Positions 22,724-31,408 are shown, counted from the stretch's first letter. The stretch is 33,588 bases of DNA from Gemmatimonadota bacterium (GCA_007121555.1 SKKH01000267.1:1-33588); one strand, 5' to 3'. Notes: a model not told the origin generated them from the sequence alone. A program made the numbers and translations.

Positions 22724-24136
22724 TTACCGGGGCGAAAGCTCGTCGCGAAGCCTCAGGACGCGTCGGGCGAAGGCATCGTCCTCCTCCAGCTCGCCCTCCA
22801 CCTTCCGGATGGAGTGGATCACCGTGGAGTGGTCCCGGCCCCCGAACGTGCCGCCGATTCGCACGAGGGATTCATCCAGGATCTCCTTGATCAGGTACAT
22901 CGCGACCTGACGAGGCACGGTGAGGTCCCGGGTGCGCCGCTTCGAGGCCAGGGCCTCGGACTTCACTCCCCACTCCGAGGCGACGCGGTCCCGGATCATC
23001 TGGGCAGTGATCTGAAGGGATTCCCGGGGGCCGCCCTCCCTGAGCACTCCTCGAAGGGCGGTGCGGGCCATGTCCAGGGTGATCTCCTCCTTCCGAAGCG
23101 ACGAGTAGGCCAGGAGTTTGATCACGGCGCCTTCGAGTTCGCGCACGGATGCCGTGCACGAGCGCGCGATGAAATCCATGATCTCGTCGTCCAGGGTGAG
23201 ACCGTCGTCCGCCGCCTTCTTTCGAAGGATCGCGACCCGCGTCTCGTAGTCCGGCGGCTTGATGTCGGCCACCAGTCCCCACTCGAACCGGGAGACGAGT
23301 CGGTCTTCCACCCCGGGCAGCTCCTTGGGAGGGCGGTCCGAGGTGAGCACGAGCTGTTTGCCGGCGTCGTAGAGGGCGTTGAAGGTGTGGAAGAACTCCT
23401 CCTGCGTTCCTTCCTTGCTCTCCAGGAAGTGCACGTCGTCCATGAGAAGGAGATCGATTCGCCGATACCGCTGACGGAACTCCCGGGTCGTGGCCTGCTG
23501 GATGGCCCGGACCAGTTCGTTCATGAACTGTTCGGCGGTGACGTACGCCACCTTGGGTGAGGTCGATCGCCTGAGGATCGCATGCCCGACCGCGTGCATC
23601 AGGTGGGTCTTGCCCAGCCCCACCCCTCCATAGAGGAAGAGGGGATTGTAGGTCCGACCGGGCTTCTCGGAGACGGCCCGGGAGGCCGCCGCCGCCAGTT
23701 GATTGTTGTTTCCGACGACGAAGCGGTCGAAGGTGTAGCGACCGTTGAGGGCTCCGTGGTGCGCGAGGGGGGGGGCGTCCTCGTTGGCCGCCCCCGGGTC
23801 TCCCGGGGCGCTCCCGATCCCTGCCCGGTCCCTGCCGGGAGGATTGGGGGCCACCTCGACCTGGGGCAGGGGAGGTGGGGGCGACGCGCTGCTCGTGCGA
23901 AACGAGAGGGTCATGGGTCGCCCGGCCACACGGCGGGTGATCTCAGTGAGGTCCTCGCCGTACTTGTCTTCGATCCATTCCACGTGGAAGTCGCTGGGGG
24001 CCTCGACGAGGAGCTCGTGGTCGGTGATGCCTACGGCTTCACTCCCATCGAGCCAGGTTCGAAAGCTTTGTTCGGGCATCCGCTCCCGAGCGAGCGTCAG
24101 GACCTTGGACCACACTTCGGCGGGGGTGAGCTCCAT
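22724..24136 (-). CDS. dnaA: Chromosomal replication initiator DnaA
   Basis: A 470-residue DnaA with all four domains. Domain I is residues 1-80 (WSKVLTLARERMPEQSFRTWL). Domain II is a Pro/Gly-rich linker (about 82-130). The domain III AAA+ ATPase has NPLFLYGGVGLGKTHL (Walker A 170-177) and LLLMDDVHFL (Walker B about 229-235). Domain IV carries the box-binding signature GGRDHSTVIHSIRKVE. ATG 24136 was chosen because MELTPAEVWSKVL is the canonical beginning of domain I; 25 further in-frame codons upstream have no similarity. No clear Shine-Dalgarno sequence precedes it. The promoter at 24326-24354 overlaps a DnaA box, consistent with autoregulation. Confidence 0.97.
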   Translation of the reverse strand: MELTPAEVWSKVLTLARERMPEQSFRTWLDGSEAVGITDHELLVEAPSDFHVEWIEDKYGEDLTEITRRVAGRPMTLSFRTSSASPPPPLPQVEVAPNPPGRDRAGIGSAPGDPGAANEDAPPLAHHGALNGRYTFDRFVVGNNNQLAAAASRAVSEKPGRTYNPLFLYGGVGLGKTHLMHAVGHAILRRSTSPKVAYVTAEQFMNELVRAIQQATTREFRQRYRRIDLLLMDDVHFLESKEGTQEEFFHTFNALYDAGKQLVLTSDRPPKELPGVEDRLVSRFEWGLVADIKPPDYETRVAILRKKAADDGLTLDDEIMDFIARSCTASVRELEGAVIKLLAYSSLRKEEITLDMARTALRGVLREGGPRESLQITAQMIRDRVASEWGVKSEALASKRRTRDLTVPRQVAMYLIKEILDESLVRIGGTFGGRDHSTVIHSIRKVEGELEEDDAFARRVLRLRDELSPR

Positions 24137-24325
24137 TGCGTCGGACTGGCGAACCGGTGGATTGTGGACGTGACTCTTGAGCGACGGATCAGGTGGTCTG
24201 ACTGATCGCACCAGGTGGGCGAGGGCGGCACCGGGGCTTCCCCGAGAGGGTTTCGGGCGAAGGCTTCGGGGTGGTCGAAGGCGTGGACTCGACGACCGGG
24301 GCCGGAACCCATCCGGGGGGGACCA

Positions 24326-24354
24326 AGGGTAGGAGCGGAATGTGGAAAAGTCAA
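24326..24354 (-). promoter_or_regulatory. Candidate dnaA promoter
   Basis: On the minus strand TTGACT (24354-24349) is followed after exactly 17 bp by TACCCT (24331-24326). The -35 is 5/6 to consensus, the -10 is weak (3/6). It would give a leader of roughly 180 bases before dnaA. The spacer contains the DnaA box TTTTCCACA, so DnaA binding would block it. Confidence 0.45.
24341..24349 (-). promoter_or_regulatory. DnaA box upstream of dnaA
   Basis: TTTTCCACA on the minus strand (TGTGGAAAA on +) agrees fully with TTWTNCACA, so it is the best single box in the window. It overlaps the last base of the candidate -35 and the adjoining spacer of the dnaA promoter, the classic autoregulation layout. 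A weaker relative (TGTGGACGT on +) lies at 24163-24171. Confidence 0.65.
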
Positions 24355-24380
24355 TCGAGACCCCCTGCTAGGCTGACCGG

Positions 24381-24410
24381 TTGACGCAGGCCCCGGATTC
24401 GGGGTATTTT
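24381..24410 (+). promoter_or_regulatory. Candidate rpmH promoter
   Basis: TTGACG (24381-24386, 5/6) is followed after 18 bp by TATTTT (24405-24410, 4/6), about 55 bases before rpmH. Transcription from here would read rpmH-rnpA-yidD-yidC and probably onward. It is back to back with the dnaA promoter; the two -35 elements are 26 bp apart. Confidence 0.5.
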
Positions 24411-24465
24411 TCCATGCTAATCTATGTACCCAGACGTTCCCTGATAAGACACGGGTAGGATCATC

Positions 24466-24615
24466 ATGGGCCCCACGTACAATCCGCGGAATCGCAAGCG
24501 CTTGAACAAGCATGGATTTCGTGCGCGCATGTCCACCAAAGCGGGTCGCAAGACCCTGGCTCGCCGGCGCAAGAAGGGTCGGCACAAGCTGACCGTGAAG
24601 GTGGGCCGGAAATAG
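24466..24615 (+). CDS. rpmH: 50S ribosomal protein L34
   Basis: A 49-residue L34, slightly longer than the usual 44-47. It begins [20 protein letters not shown] and continues [15 protein letters not shown], the near-invariant core of bacterial L34. It has a highly basic composition and ends in VGRK. GTAGGAT before the start supplies a weak ribosome binding site. It is first in the rpmH-rnpA-yidD-yidC order conserved near many bacterial origins, divergent from dnaA. Confidence 0.97.
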   Translation: MGPTYNPRNRKRLNKHGFRARMSTKAGRKTLARRRKKGRHKLTVKVGRK

Positions 24616-24623
24616 ATCCATTC

Positions 24624-25076
24624 GTGGGGGAGATCCCCGCGGAGGGCGGCCGTTCCGATCCCGGAGCCGATCCGGACGCCGCAGCGGTCGAAACCAGTTC
24701 GACACATCAGCAGGGCTTCCCCGCCTCATCCCGGATTCGGCGCGGGACGGAGATTCGACATCTGCTCCGAACGGGACAACGAAGGAGTGTAGGTCCCCTG
24801 CAGGTCTTCATCGGACCGGCCCCGGGGCAGGACCCCCGATTCGGAAGTATCGTACCGAAGCATGGCCGTCGGGGTGTGGACCGGAACCTCCTTCGTCGTA
24901 GACTCCGAGAGATTGGCCGAGTAGAGCTTCTTCCCCGGCTTCGGGCTGCGCGGAGGCCCCTGGACATTCTGGTCCGGACCCGGAGAGAGGCCTACGGGGT
25001 TTCCTTTCTTGAACTTCGCTCCCATCTGATCCGCCTCACGGAGCAACTGTGTTCCGACGTCTCGCCCTTGGACTGA
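24624..25076 (+). CDS. rnpA: Ribonuclease P protein component
   Basis: A protein of up to 150 residues. The RnpA core runs from [18 protein letters not shown] (about 31-48) through [30 protein letters not shown] (87-96) is the conserved RNA-binding signature. The protein assists the catalytic RNase P RNA in tRNA 5' maturation. GTG 24624, 8 bp after rpmH, was taken as start because no in-frame ATG precedes the core. This gives a 30-residue non-conserved N-terminal extension, which may partly not be translated. Its 3' end overlaps yidD by 28 bp, suggesting coupled expression. Confidence 0.9.
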   Translation: MGEIPAEGGRSDPGADPDAAAVETSSTHQQGFPASSRIRRGTEIRHLLRTGQRRSVGPLQVFIGPAPGQDPRFGSIVPKHGRRGVDRNLLRRRLREIGRVELLPRLRAARRPLDILVRTRREAYGVSFLELRSHLIRLTEQLCSDVSPLD

Positions 25077-25333
25077 TCCGCTTCTACCAGAAGGGGATTT
25101 CTCCATTGACCGGCCCCTCCTGCCGATTCGTCCCCACCTGCTCGACCTACGCGCACGAGTCCATCGAACGCTTCGGCCTCCTCCGTGGAGGCTGGATCTT
25201 CCTGAAGCGGTTCGCTCGGTGCCATCCCTTCGGGGGACACGGAGTGGACCCGGTTCCTCAGGATCTGCGCGACTCGTCGACCATCCCCCCTCCCGTCGAG
25301 GGGGCTACTGATTCCCCGGAAGCCCACGCGTGA
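25049..25333 (+). CDS. yidD: Membrane protein insertion efficiency factor YidD
   Basis: A 94-residue YidD. The conserved block is [19 protein letters not shown], then [19 protein letters not shown], then [17 protein letters not shown]. The three conserved cysteines and the amphipathic N-terminal helix are present. It starts at GTG with GGAG 5 bases upstream, inside the end of rnpA. YidD is thought to help YidC-mediated insertion at the inner membrane, and yidC follows directly. The C-terminal 20 residues are a Pro/Ser tail without conservation. Confidence 0.95.
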   Translation: MFRRLALGLIRFYQKGISPLTGPSCRFVPTCSTYAHESIERFGLLRGGWIFLKRFARCHPFGGHGVDPVPQDLRDSSTIPPPVEGATDSPEAHA

Positions 25334-25349
25334 GTTCATGGAAGGCCGG

Positions 25350-27128
25350 ATGAATACCGAGGCCCGGCTGGTCCTGGCCATCGTACTGATGATCGCGGTC
25401 CTGGTTGGGACCAATCTCCTCTTTCCCACGGGGCCCGCCCCGGAGTCAGCGGACGAGAGCGAGCCCGCCACTGAGGTTGTAGCCGAACCCGAGCCTGCGG
25501 AGCCGGAACCAGCCGAACCCGAGACCACCCCCCAACTCCCCGAAGCTGAGCTTCCGGCCGATCCGGAGATTCCCGCCTCGGTAGCGGAGGAGGGCGAGGT
25601 GGAAGCCGAGGATGTCGAGGATCTCGTAGCGGAGGCGGAGGGTGCCGAGCGGATCGTGAGGGTCGAGGGCCCGCTCTACACCTTCACGTTTTCGGATCGC
25701 GGCGCCCGGGTCACCTCCCTCGAACTCCCCCAGTTCCGTTCCTTCGCACGGGAGGGGCCGGTGGAGCTGGTGGCCAATCCCCAGATCGGGAAGTTGGGGT
25801 CTCGCGTGCTGGTGGGGGGCGACACCATCGATCTTCGAGGGGCTGCCTTCGACGTGGAGCCGGAAGGGGGGCTGACGTTGGAGGAGGGGGGAGAAGGCGG
25901 GACCCTCACTTTCACCTACCGGCACCCGACCGAGCCGTTCTCACTACAGGTGGCCTACGACTTCCATCCGGACACCTACACCGTGCGCGCCCGGGGCCGG
26001 GTGCAGGGAATCGACCGGGGGCTGCTGCTCACCGACATGGGCCAGGGACTGGCCTTCAACGAGGAGAGCGTCTCCAACGAGGCCCGCGAGATGGCCTACG
26101 TGGGGAACCACATCCAGAACGGGATCCGAAGCCGCAGTCTTTCCGATGTGGAGTCCCCGGAGGTCGATGAGGGGCCCTTCCACTGGGCTGCCCTGAAGAG
26201 CCAGTACTTCGTGCTGGGGATCCTGTCGGCGAGTGACGCGGGAGGAACCGAGTACTTCGGGGGCATCGTGGCCCGTCCTGCCACCGGACCCGATGAGAGG
26301 GAGTCGGCGGAGGTGGCGGTGACCCAGTCGCTGGGATCGGCCGGTGGATTCGAGTACCGGATCTACGCCGGACCCCAGGACTACGCCCTCCTCGCTGCGA
26401 TGGGCCACGACTTTCAGCAGGTGAACCCGGTGGGATGGCGCTTCATCCGACCCATCCTCCGGCCCTTCGTCGGCATCATCACCACCGTCCTGGTCTTCCT
26501 CCACGAGTTCTTCAGCGTGGGGTACGGATGGGTGTTGATCATCTTCGGGGTGTCGATGAGGATCCTGCTCTTCCCGCTGAACCACAAGGCCATGCGGGCG
26601 CAGCTCCGGAACCTGGCGGTACAGCCTCTGCTGAAAGACATCCAGGCCAAGTACAAGGACCAGCCGGAGAAGATGCAGAAGGAGTTGATGAAGCTCTACA
26701 AGGAGCACGGCTTCAACCCCCTTGCGGGGTGTTGGCCCATGCTACTTCCGTGGCCGGTGCTCATCGCCCTCTTCTTCGTCTTCCAGAACACCATCGAGCT
26801 CAGGGGCGTGCCCTTCGCCTGGCTCCCGGACCTGGCGTCCCGGGACCCCTTCTTCGTGCTCCCGGTGCTCCTGGGCATCTCCATGTTCCTGATGCAGTGG
26901 ATCTCCTTCCGGACCATGGAGGAGATCAACCCACAGATGAAGATGATGATGTGGCTCCTGCCCATCTTCATGGTGGTGGTCTTCGCCAACCTGCCGTCGG
27001 GGTTGAATCTCTACTATCTGACGGCGAACCTGGCGACCCTGCCCCAATCGTGGTGGATCGCCAATGAGCGCAAGAAGGTGCAGGCGAAAGGGCCTCCGGT
27101 GGCCGTGAAGGCTCCGGCGGAGACCTGA
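25350..27128 (+). CDS. yidC: Membrane protein insertase YidC
   Basis: A 592-residue YidC of the Gram-negative type. It has an N-terminal membrane helix (RLVLAIVLMIAVLVGTNLLF), a Pro/Glu-rich acidic linker (about 30-95), a large periplasmic P1 beta domain (about 100-340, YTFTFSDRGARVTSLEL), and a C-terminal insertase core of five helices with VGYGWVLIIFGVSMRILLFP, GCWPMLLPWPVLIALFF and LPSGLNLYYLTANL. It inserts and folds inner-membrane proteins, alone or with Sec. ATG 25350 was chosen because MNTEARLVLA matches the usual YidC beginning and GGAAGG precedes it; ATG 25338 is 4 codons upstream. The acidic Pro/Glu repeats in the linker are unusually long. Confidence 0.96.
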   Translation: MNTEARLVLAIVLMIAVLVGTNLLFPTGPAPESADESEPATEVVAEPEPAEPEPAEPETTPQLPEAELPADPEIPASVAEEGEVEAEDVEDLVAEAEGAERIVRVEGPLYTFTFSDRGARVTSLELPQFRSFAREGPVELVANPQIGKLGSRVLVGGDTIDLRGAAFDVEPEGGLTLEEGGEGGTLTFTYRHPTEPFSLQVAYDFHPDTYTVRARGRVQGIDRGLLLTDMGQGLAFNEESVSNEAREMAYVGNHIQNGIRSRSLSDVESPEVDEGPFHWAALKSQYFVLGILSASDAGGTEYFGGIVARPATGPDERESAEVAVTQSLGSAGGFEYRIYAGPQDYALLAAMGHDFQQVNPVGWRFIRPILRPFVGIITTVLVFLHEFFSVGYGWVLIIFGVSMRILLFPLNHKAMRAQLRNLAVQPLLKDIQAKYKDQPEKMQKELMKLYKEHGFNPLAGCWPMLLPWPVLIALFFVFQNTIELRGVPFAWLPDLASRDPFFVLPVLLGISMFLMQWISFRTMEEINPQMKMMMWLLPIFMVVVFANLPSGLNLYYLTANLATLPQSWWIANERKKVQAKGPPVAVKAPAET

Positions 27129-27193
27129 CGAGCCTGTCGCCGACCGGAGGGGCCGAGGCGCCAATGGCCTTCCAGCCGGGAGAGGGGAATGCC

Positions 27194-28624
27194 ATGGAGG
27201 TGGATACCATCGTCGCCGTTGCCACTCCTCCGGGACGGGGTGCGTTGGCCCTGCTTCGACTCTCGGGGCCCGGCGCCTTCGAGGTACTGGCCCGGGTCGC
27301 TCCGGAATTGGCGCGTCCCCCTTCTCCCCGAAGGGCCGTTCTGACCTCCCTGGTGGACCCCGACGACGGTGCCCTCCTGGATCGAGGGCTCGTCACCTGC
27401 TTCCCCGCTCCCGCATCCTACACCGGCGAAGATGTGGCCGAGGTCTCCGTGCACGGGGGACCGCTCCTGGTCGCCATGGTCGAGTCCGCGCTCGTCAGCG
27501 CAGGGGCCCGATCAGCCGAGCCCGGTGAGTTCACCCGGCGCGCCGTGCTTCATGGGAAGCTGGATCTCGTGCGGGCCGAGGCGGTGGCCGATCTGATCGA
27601 CGCGGACAGCCCTGCACTGCATCGAGCGGCCCTCCACCAGATGGAGGGGGGGCTGTCCCACCGATTGGCCGGCCTGCGCGAGGAGGTGCTGGAGCTGGAG
27701 GCCCTCGTCATGCATCACGTGGATTTTCCCGACGAGGACGACCCCCCCGTGTCGGTGGATCGGGTAGTCGAAGGGGCCCGGGAGGTGGAGTCTCGCCTGG
27801 GCCGGCTCCTGGAGACCGCGCCGGAGGGCGAGCTTCTGAGGGAGGGTGCCGTGGCGGTCCTGGCCGGCCGCCCGAACGCAGGGAAGTCATCGCTCTACAA
27901 CGCCCTCATCGGTGAGGAGCGAGCCATCGTGACGCCGGTGCCGGGCACGACCCGGGATGCGCTGGAGGCGCGGGTCTCCCTGGGAGGCTATCCGTTCCGC
28001 CTGGTGGATACGGCGGGCCTCCGCGAGGGAGCGGGAGACATCGAGCGCCTGGGTATCGAGGTGGCGCGTCGGTACCTCGCCGGCGCCGACCTGGTACTCC
28101 TCTGCCTTCCGGTGGATGAGGAGTGGGGGCCGGGCGAAGAGGCCTTCCTCGAAGAGCGGGGGGACACGGGGAGCATCGGAGCTCCGGTGCTCCTGGTGCG
28201 CACCTGCGCCGACCGGAACCCGGGCCCGAGGGATGGGGCGGACCGGAGCGCGCCGCGGAGAGAGGAGCCGGGGTCGGACCGGAGCGACGGGGGCCCTCGG
28301 GTGGGGGGAGCGCTGCGGGTGTCCGTCAAGACGGGGGAGGGGCTCGCCCGCCTGAGAGAGACCGCGGCGGCACTGGTGTATCAGGGGCTGGTGACGTCCC
28401 GGACGGACGCGCCCCTGTTGACGCGCCGACGCCAGCGAGAGGGTGTGGCCCGGGCGCACGCCGAGGTGAGGGCGTTTTCCCGGGCGCTGGAGATGGCCAT
28501 CCCGGCGGAGGCCGCGGTGTCCCATCTGAAGGAGGCCGAGGGGGCGCTGGAGGAGCTGCTGGGTGTGATCACCACCGATGACGTCCTGGACCGGGTGTTC
28601 AGACGATTCTGTATCGGAAAGTAG
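27194..28624 (+). CDS. mnmE: tRNA modification GTPase MnmE
   Basis: A 476-residue MnmE. The N-terminal tetrahydrofolate-binding domain has DTIVAVATPPGRGALAL and SYTGEDVAEVSVHGG. The helical domain carries the inserted G domain with GRPNAGKSS (225-233, including the potassium-coordinating Asn), PGTTRD and DTAGLRE (272-278), and the C-terminus is RRFCIGK with the catalytic Cys. With MnmG it modifies U34 of certain tRNAs. The expected NKxD guanine-specificity motif is replaced by RTCAD (336-340), followed by an Arg/Gly/Pro-rich stretch of about 30 residues. ATG 27194 was chosen for its GGAGAGGGG site and canonical beginning. No jag/khpB gene lies between yidC and mnmE, unlike in many origin regions. 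Confidence 0.94.
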   Translation: MEVDTIVAVATPPGRGALALLRLSGPGAFEVLARVAPELARPPSPRRAVLTSLVDPDDGALLDRGLVTCFPAPASYTGEDVAEVSVHGGPLLVAMVESALVSAGARSAEPGEFTRRAVLHGKLDLVRAEAVADLIDADSPALHRAALHQMEGGLSHRLAGLREEVLELEALVMHHVDFPDEDDPPVSVDRVVEGAREVESRLGRLLETAPEGELLREGAVAVLAGRPNAGKSSLYNALIGEERAIVTPVPGTTRDALEARVSLGGYPFRLVDTAGLREGAGDIERLGIEVARRYLAGADLVLLCLPVDEEWGPGEEAFLEERGDTGSIGAPVLLVRTCADRNPGPRDGADRSAPRREEPGSDRSDGGPRVGGALRVSVKTGEGLARLRETAAALVYQGLVTSRTDAPLLTRRRQREGVARAHAEVRAFSRALEMAIPAEAAVSHLKEAEGALEELLGVITTDDVLDRVFRRFCIGK

Positions 28625-28634
28625 GGAGGAGCAG

Positions 28635-28940
28635 GTGAACGAGGTGGGCGAGGAGGGGCTGCGCGTGGTGGTTCGTGGACGCGTGCAGGGAGTGGGATTT
28701 CGCGCATGGACCCGTCGGCGGGCCCGGGCGCTGAACCTGAGGGGGTGGGTGGTGAATCGACCGGACGGCGCGGTGGAGCTCCACGTGGCCGGGATCCGCC
28801 CCGACGTGGAGGCGCTGCGAGGTGAACTCGAGACGGGTCCCCCTGCGGCCAGGGTCGAAGAAGTGATCGAGGAGGGAGAGCCCAACGAGCTTCCCTCGGT
28901 CGGTTTCGAGATCCGCAGGTACCGGCGCAGCAGGAGCTGA
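28635..28940 (+). CDS. acyP: Acylphosphatase
   Basis: A 101-residue acylphosphatase. RGRVQGVGFRAWTRRRA carries the catalytic Arg23, and GWVVNRPDGAVELHV carries the catalytic Asn41. The full alpha/beta fold length is present. It hydrolyses acyl phosphates such as carbamoyl phosphate or 1,3-bisphosphoglycerate in vitro. It starts at GTG with AGGGAGGA upstream, 10 bp after mnmE and 12 bp before mnmG, so it is embedded in that operon. An acylphosphatase between the two partner genes of one tRNA-modifying complex is not a usual arrangement, and no mechanistic link is known to me. Confidence 0.93.
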   Translation: MNEVGEEGLRVVVRGRVQGVGFRAWTRRRARALNLRGWVVNRPDGAVELHVAGIRPDVEALRGELETGPPAARVEEVIEEGEPNELPSVGFEIRRYRRSRS

Positions 28941-28952
28941 GAGAAGAGGGCC

Positions 28953-30935
28953 ATGGGCCAGAGAGAGGACGGGATGGAGACAGGCGGCAACAGGTACGAC
29001 GTGATCGTGATCGGGGGCGGCCATGCTGGGTCCGAGGCGGGTTCGGCGGCGGCCCGGATGGGCGCGCGGACGCTACTGATCACTCCCGACCTGGACCGGA
29101 TCGGTCAGATGAGCTGCAATCCCGCCATCGGGGGAGTGGCCAAGGGGGTCGTGGCCCGCGAGGTGGATGCCCTTGGAGGAGTCATGGGGAGGGCCACGGA
29201 TGCGTCGCGCATCCACTTCCGGATGTTGAACCAGAGTCGTGGTCCTGCCGTGTGGGGACCCCGGGCCCAGTGCGACCGGGGTCTCTACGCCCGAGCCGTG
29301 CGCCGGATCCTCGACGGGGTGGATGGGCTCGACCTGCTGCAAGGTCTGGTCGTGGCGTTGGAGCTGGACGGCGAGCGGGTGGGTGGAGTCCGTACACGGG
29401 AGGGGGAGGTGTTTCGGGCCCGGGCCGTCGTGGTGACCGCGGGCACGTTTCTCCGAGGCCGGATCCATCGGGGCGGAGACGATCCCGTGGCCGCCGGCCG
29501 GGAGGGAGAGCCCCCGGCCGTGGAGCTGGCTCAGGCGCTGGAGGCCCGAGGGCTGGAGATGGGACGGTTCAAGACCGGGACCCCGCCCCGCATCGACGGG
29601 CGGACGGTGGACTATTCCCGAGTGGAGCTCCAGGAGAGCCATCCGGAGGATTTCCGTTTCTCGGCCTATGGAAGGGAGACGCTTCCCGAGCAGCGCGTCT
29701 GCTGGATCACGTGGACGGGGGAGGAGCTCCGGGAGATCGTGGAGCGGAATCTCGAGCGAAGCGCCGTGTACGGGGGTGCGCTGGCGGGGAAGGGGCCGCG
29801 GTACTGCCCCTCCATCGAAGACAAGATCGTCCGGTTTCCCAACAACCCCCGACACCAGATCTTCCTGGAACCCGAGGGACTCCACAGTCAGGAGCTCTAC
29901 GTCAACGGGCTGTCCACCTCACTGCCTCCCGAGGTCCAGCGAGCCTTCCTGCGCAGCGTCCCGGGGCTGGAGCGGAGCCGCATCACGCGGCTCGGATACG
30001 CCATCGAGTACGACTACTTCCCACCCCACCAGCTCCGGCACTCCCTGGAGCTCCGGGTGATCCCGGGTCTCTTCTTCGCCGGCCAGATCAACGGCACCAC
30101 CGGGTACGAGGAGGCGGCGGGACAGGGCATCGTGGCGGGGATCAACGCGGCGTGCGCTGCCCAGGGGCGGGAGCCCGTGACCTTCGAGCGGGACGAGGCC
30201 TACCTCGGGGTCCTCATCGACGACCTGGTCACGAGAGGGGTGGACGAGCCTTACCGCCTGTTCACGTCCCGGGCCGAGTTTCGCCTGCTCCTGCGGCAGG
30301 ATAATGCCGTGGAGCGGTTGGGCCCACGGGCGCGTAGCCTTGGACTTCTTGCGGAGTGGCAGGAGGAGGCGCTTGAGGAGCGACGCGAGCGGAGGGAGAG
30401 GATCCTTGGTTGGCTGGCCGACACGGTAGTGCGACCCGAGGAGGTGAACGCCCGGCTGGGAGAGCTGGAGAGCACGCCTCTTTCTCAGCCCGTGAGGGTG
30501 CTGGAGCTGCTCCGACGCCCGGAACTCTCTCCTGAAAAGCTGCTCCGCGACCTGGAGGTCGGCGGAGGCGTCGTGCCCTTCGATGTGACGGGGGATGTGG
30601 CCGGCGCGGTGGGAGTGGAGGTGCGGTATGCCGGTTACGTGCAGCGGGAGCGGGAGAGGGCGGAAAGGCTGAGGGAGAAGGCCGCGTTTCGCCTCGGCGA
30701 GGAGCTTCCGTACATGGACTTCGAGACCATTTCGTACGAGGCGCGGTCGAAGCTGGAGAAGGTCCTTCCTGAGAACCTCGCGCAGGCGGGCCGGATTCCG
30801 GGGGTGTCCCCGGCCGACCTTCAGAATCTGGTGCTGGAGGTGCGGAGGTGGAAGCGAAGCGGGTCGCCCCAACAGAAAAAGGCCCGGGATGCGGAAGCTT
30901 CGAGTTCGGCGCTGCCTGTTCCACGACTCCCCTAG
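28953..30935 (+). CDS. mnmG: tRNA uridine-5-carboxymethylaminomethyl modification enzyme MnmG (GidA)
   Basis: A 660-residue FAD enzyme. It has GGGHAGSEA at 21-29 (dinucleotide fold), MSCNPAIGGVAKG, GTFLRGRIHRG, PRYCPSIEDKIVRF with the conserved Cys at about 285, the FAD-binding NGTTGYEEAAGQG, and the C-terminal helical domain (PYMDFETISYEARSKLE, MnmE- and tRNA-contacting). With MnmE it installs the carboxymethylaminomethyl group on wobble U34. Length is slightly above the typical 620-630; the extra residues lie at a basic, Ser-rich C-terminus (SPQQKKARDAEASSSA). AGAGGG precedes ATG 28953. Two tandem hairpins follow the stop by about 36 bp. The usual neighbours rsmG and parA/parB do not follow. 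Confidence 0.97.
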   Translation: MGQREDGMETGGNRYDVIVIGGGHAGSEAGSAAARMGARTLLITPDLDRIGQMSCNPAIGGVAKGVVAREVDALGGVMGRATDASRIHFRMLNQSRGPAVWGPRAQCDRGLYARAVRRILDGVDGLDLLQGLVVALELDGERVGGVRTREGEVFRARAVVVTAGTFLRGRIHRGGDDPVAAGREGEPPAVELAQALEARGLEMGRFKTGTPPRIDGRTVDYSRVELQESHPEDFRFSAYGRETLPEQRVCWITWTGEELREIVERNLERSAVYGGALAGKGPRYCPSIEDKIVRFPNNPRHQIFLEPEGLHSQELYVNGLSTSLPPEVQRAFLRSVPGLERSRITRLGYAIEYDYFPPHQLRHSLELRVIPGLFFAGQINGTTGYEEAAGQGIVAGINAACAAQGREPVTFERDEAYLGVLIDDLVTRGVDEPYRLFTSRAEFRLLLRQDNAVERLGPRARSLGLLAEWQEEALEERRERRERILGWLADTVVRPEEVNARLGELESTPLSQPVRVLELLRRPELSPEKLLRDLEVGGGVVPFDVTGDVAGAVGVEVRYAGYVQRERERAERLREKAAFRLGEELPYMDFETISYEARSKLEKVLPENLAQAGRIPGVSPADLQNLVLEVRRWKRSGSPQQKKARDAEASSSALPVPRLP

Positions 30936-30971
30936 CGCCGCTGTCTCTCCACCCCGCGTGTCCCGGGCCCT

Positions 30972-31010
30972 GACCGCTCGAGGCGGTCGGTTCCTGCAAT
31001 CAGGAATTGT
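30972..31010 (+). terminator. Tandem-hairpin terminator after mnmG
   Basis: Two perfect hairpins stand almost side by side: GACCGC-TCGAG-GCGGTC (30972-30988) and TTCCTG-CAAT-CAGGAA (30991-31006). They are followed by a T-rich but interrupted run (TTGTTGGTCTTTGT). Location 36 bp after the mnmG stop suits an intrinsic terminator of the rpmH-mnmG unit. The U tract is imperfect. Confidence 0.55.
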
Positions 31011-31408
31011 TGGTCTTTGTCCTCCTGGGGTTCAGTGGGGTCGCCGCGAGGCGACAGGTCGGGTGAAGGTTCAAGTGCTGACTGCTCAGTTGGACAGGAT
31101 GAGATGGCTGGCCGTGAGGGCCGGACCATTGACTGCCTTTCCATGGCTCCAGACCAGATGGCACGCCCGCGTGGGACGATTCAGGCCGTTTCGAAAGAGC
31201 ACTTCGCTCCTCACCACCTCCTGAGCCGGCAAGAACCGGGGCCCCTGAGGGGTATCGCCCGTGATCAAGGCCCGGTGAGTCTTGAGAAAGGAGTGAATCC
31301 CTCCACAGACTGCGAGAACGGGTTTCGGCTCGTCCTGAAAGGGTCCTGTGGACGATGGGTCGGGTTGTCGAGTGCTCATGACGTCAGGTACCTGGTGCTG
31401 GAGGTGGG
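31011..31408. other. Gene-free stretch between mnmG and the fasciclin gene
   Basis: About 400 bp without a gene I can support. A 97-codon minus-strand frame (31379-31086) is open but has lower third-position GC than the neighbours, no ribosome binding site and no recognised similarity. No tRNA, promoter or repeat was seen. It may be decayed sequence or an unrecognised RNA. Confidence 0.4.

Noticed and set aside
24391-24404. CCCCG-GATT-CGGGG inverted repeat upstream of rpmH
   Set aside because: It sits between the -35 and -10 of the rpmH promoter, has no T tract and is too short to call a terminator or operator.
31159-31174. TGGCAC as a sigma-54 -24 element
   Set aside because: The matching -12 (TTGCA-like) is absent at the required spacing, and it is far from the sigma-54 regulator operon.
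31086-31379. 97-codon minus-strand open frame downstream of the fasciclin gene
   Set aside because: Lower third-position GC than neighbours, no ribosome binding site, no recognisable motif. Kept only as part of the gene-free stretch.
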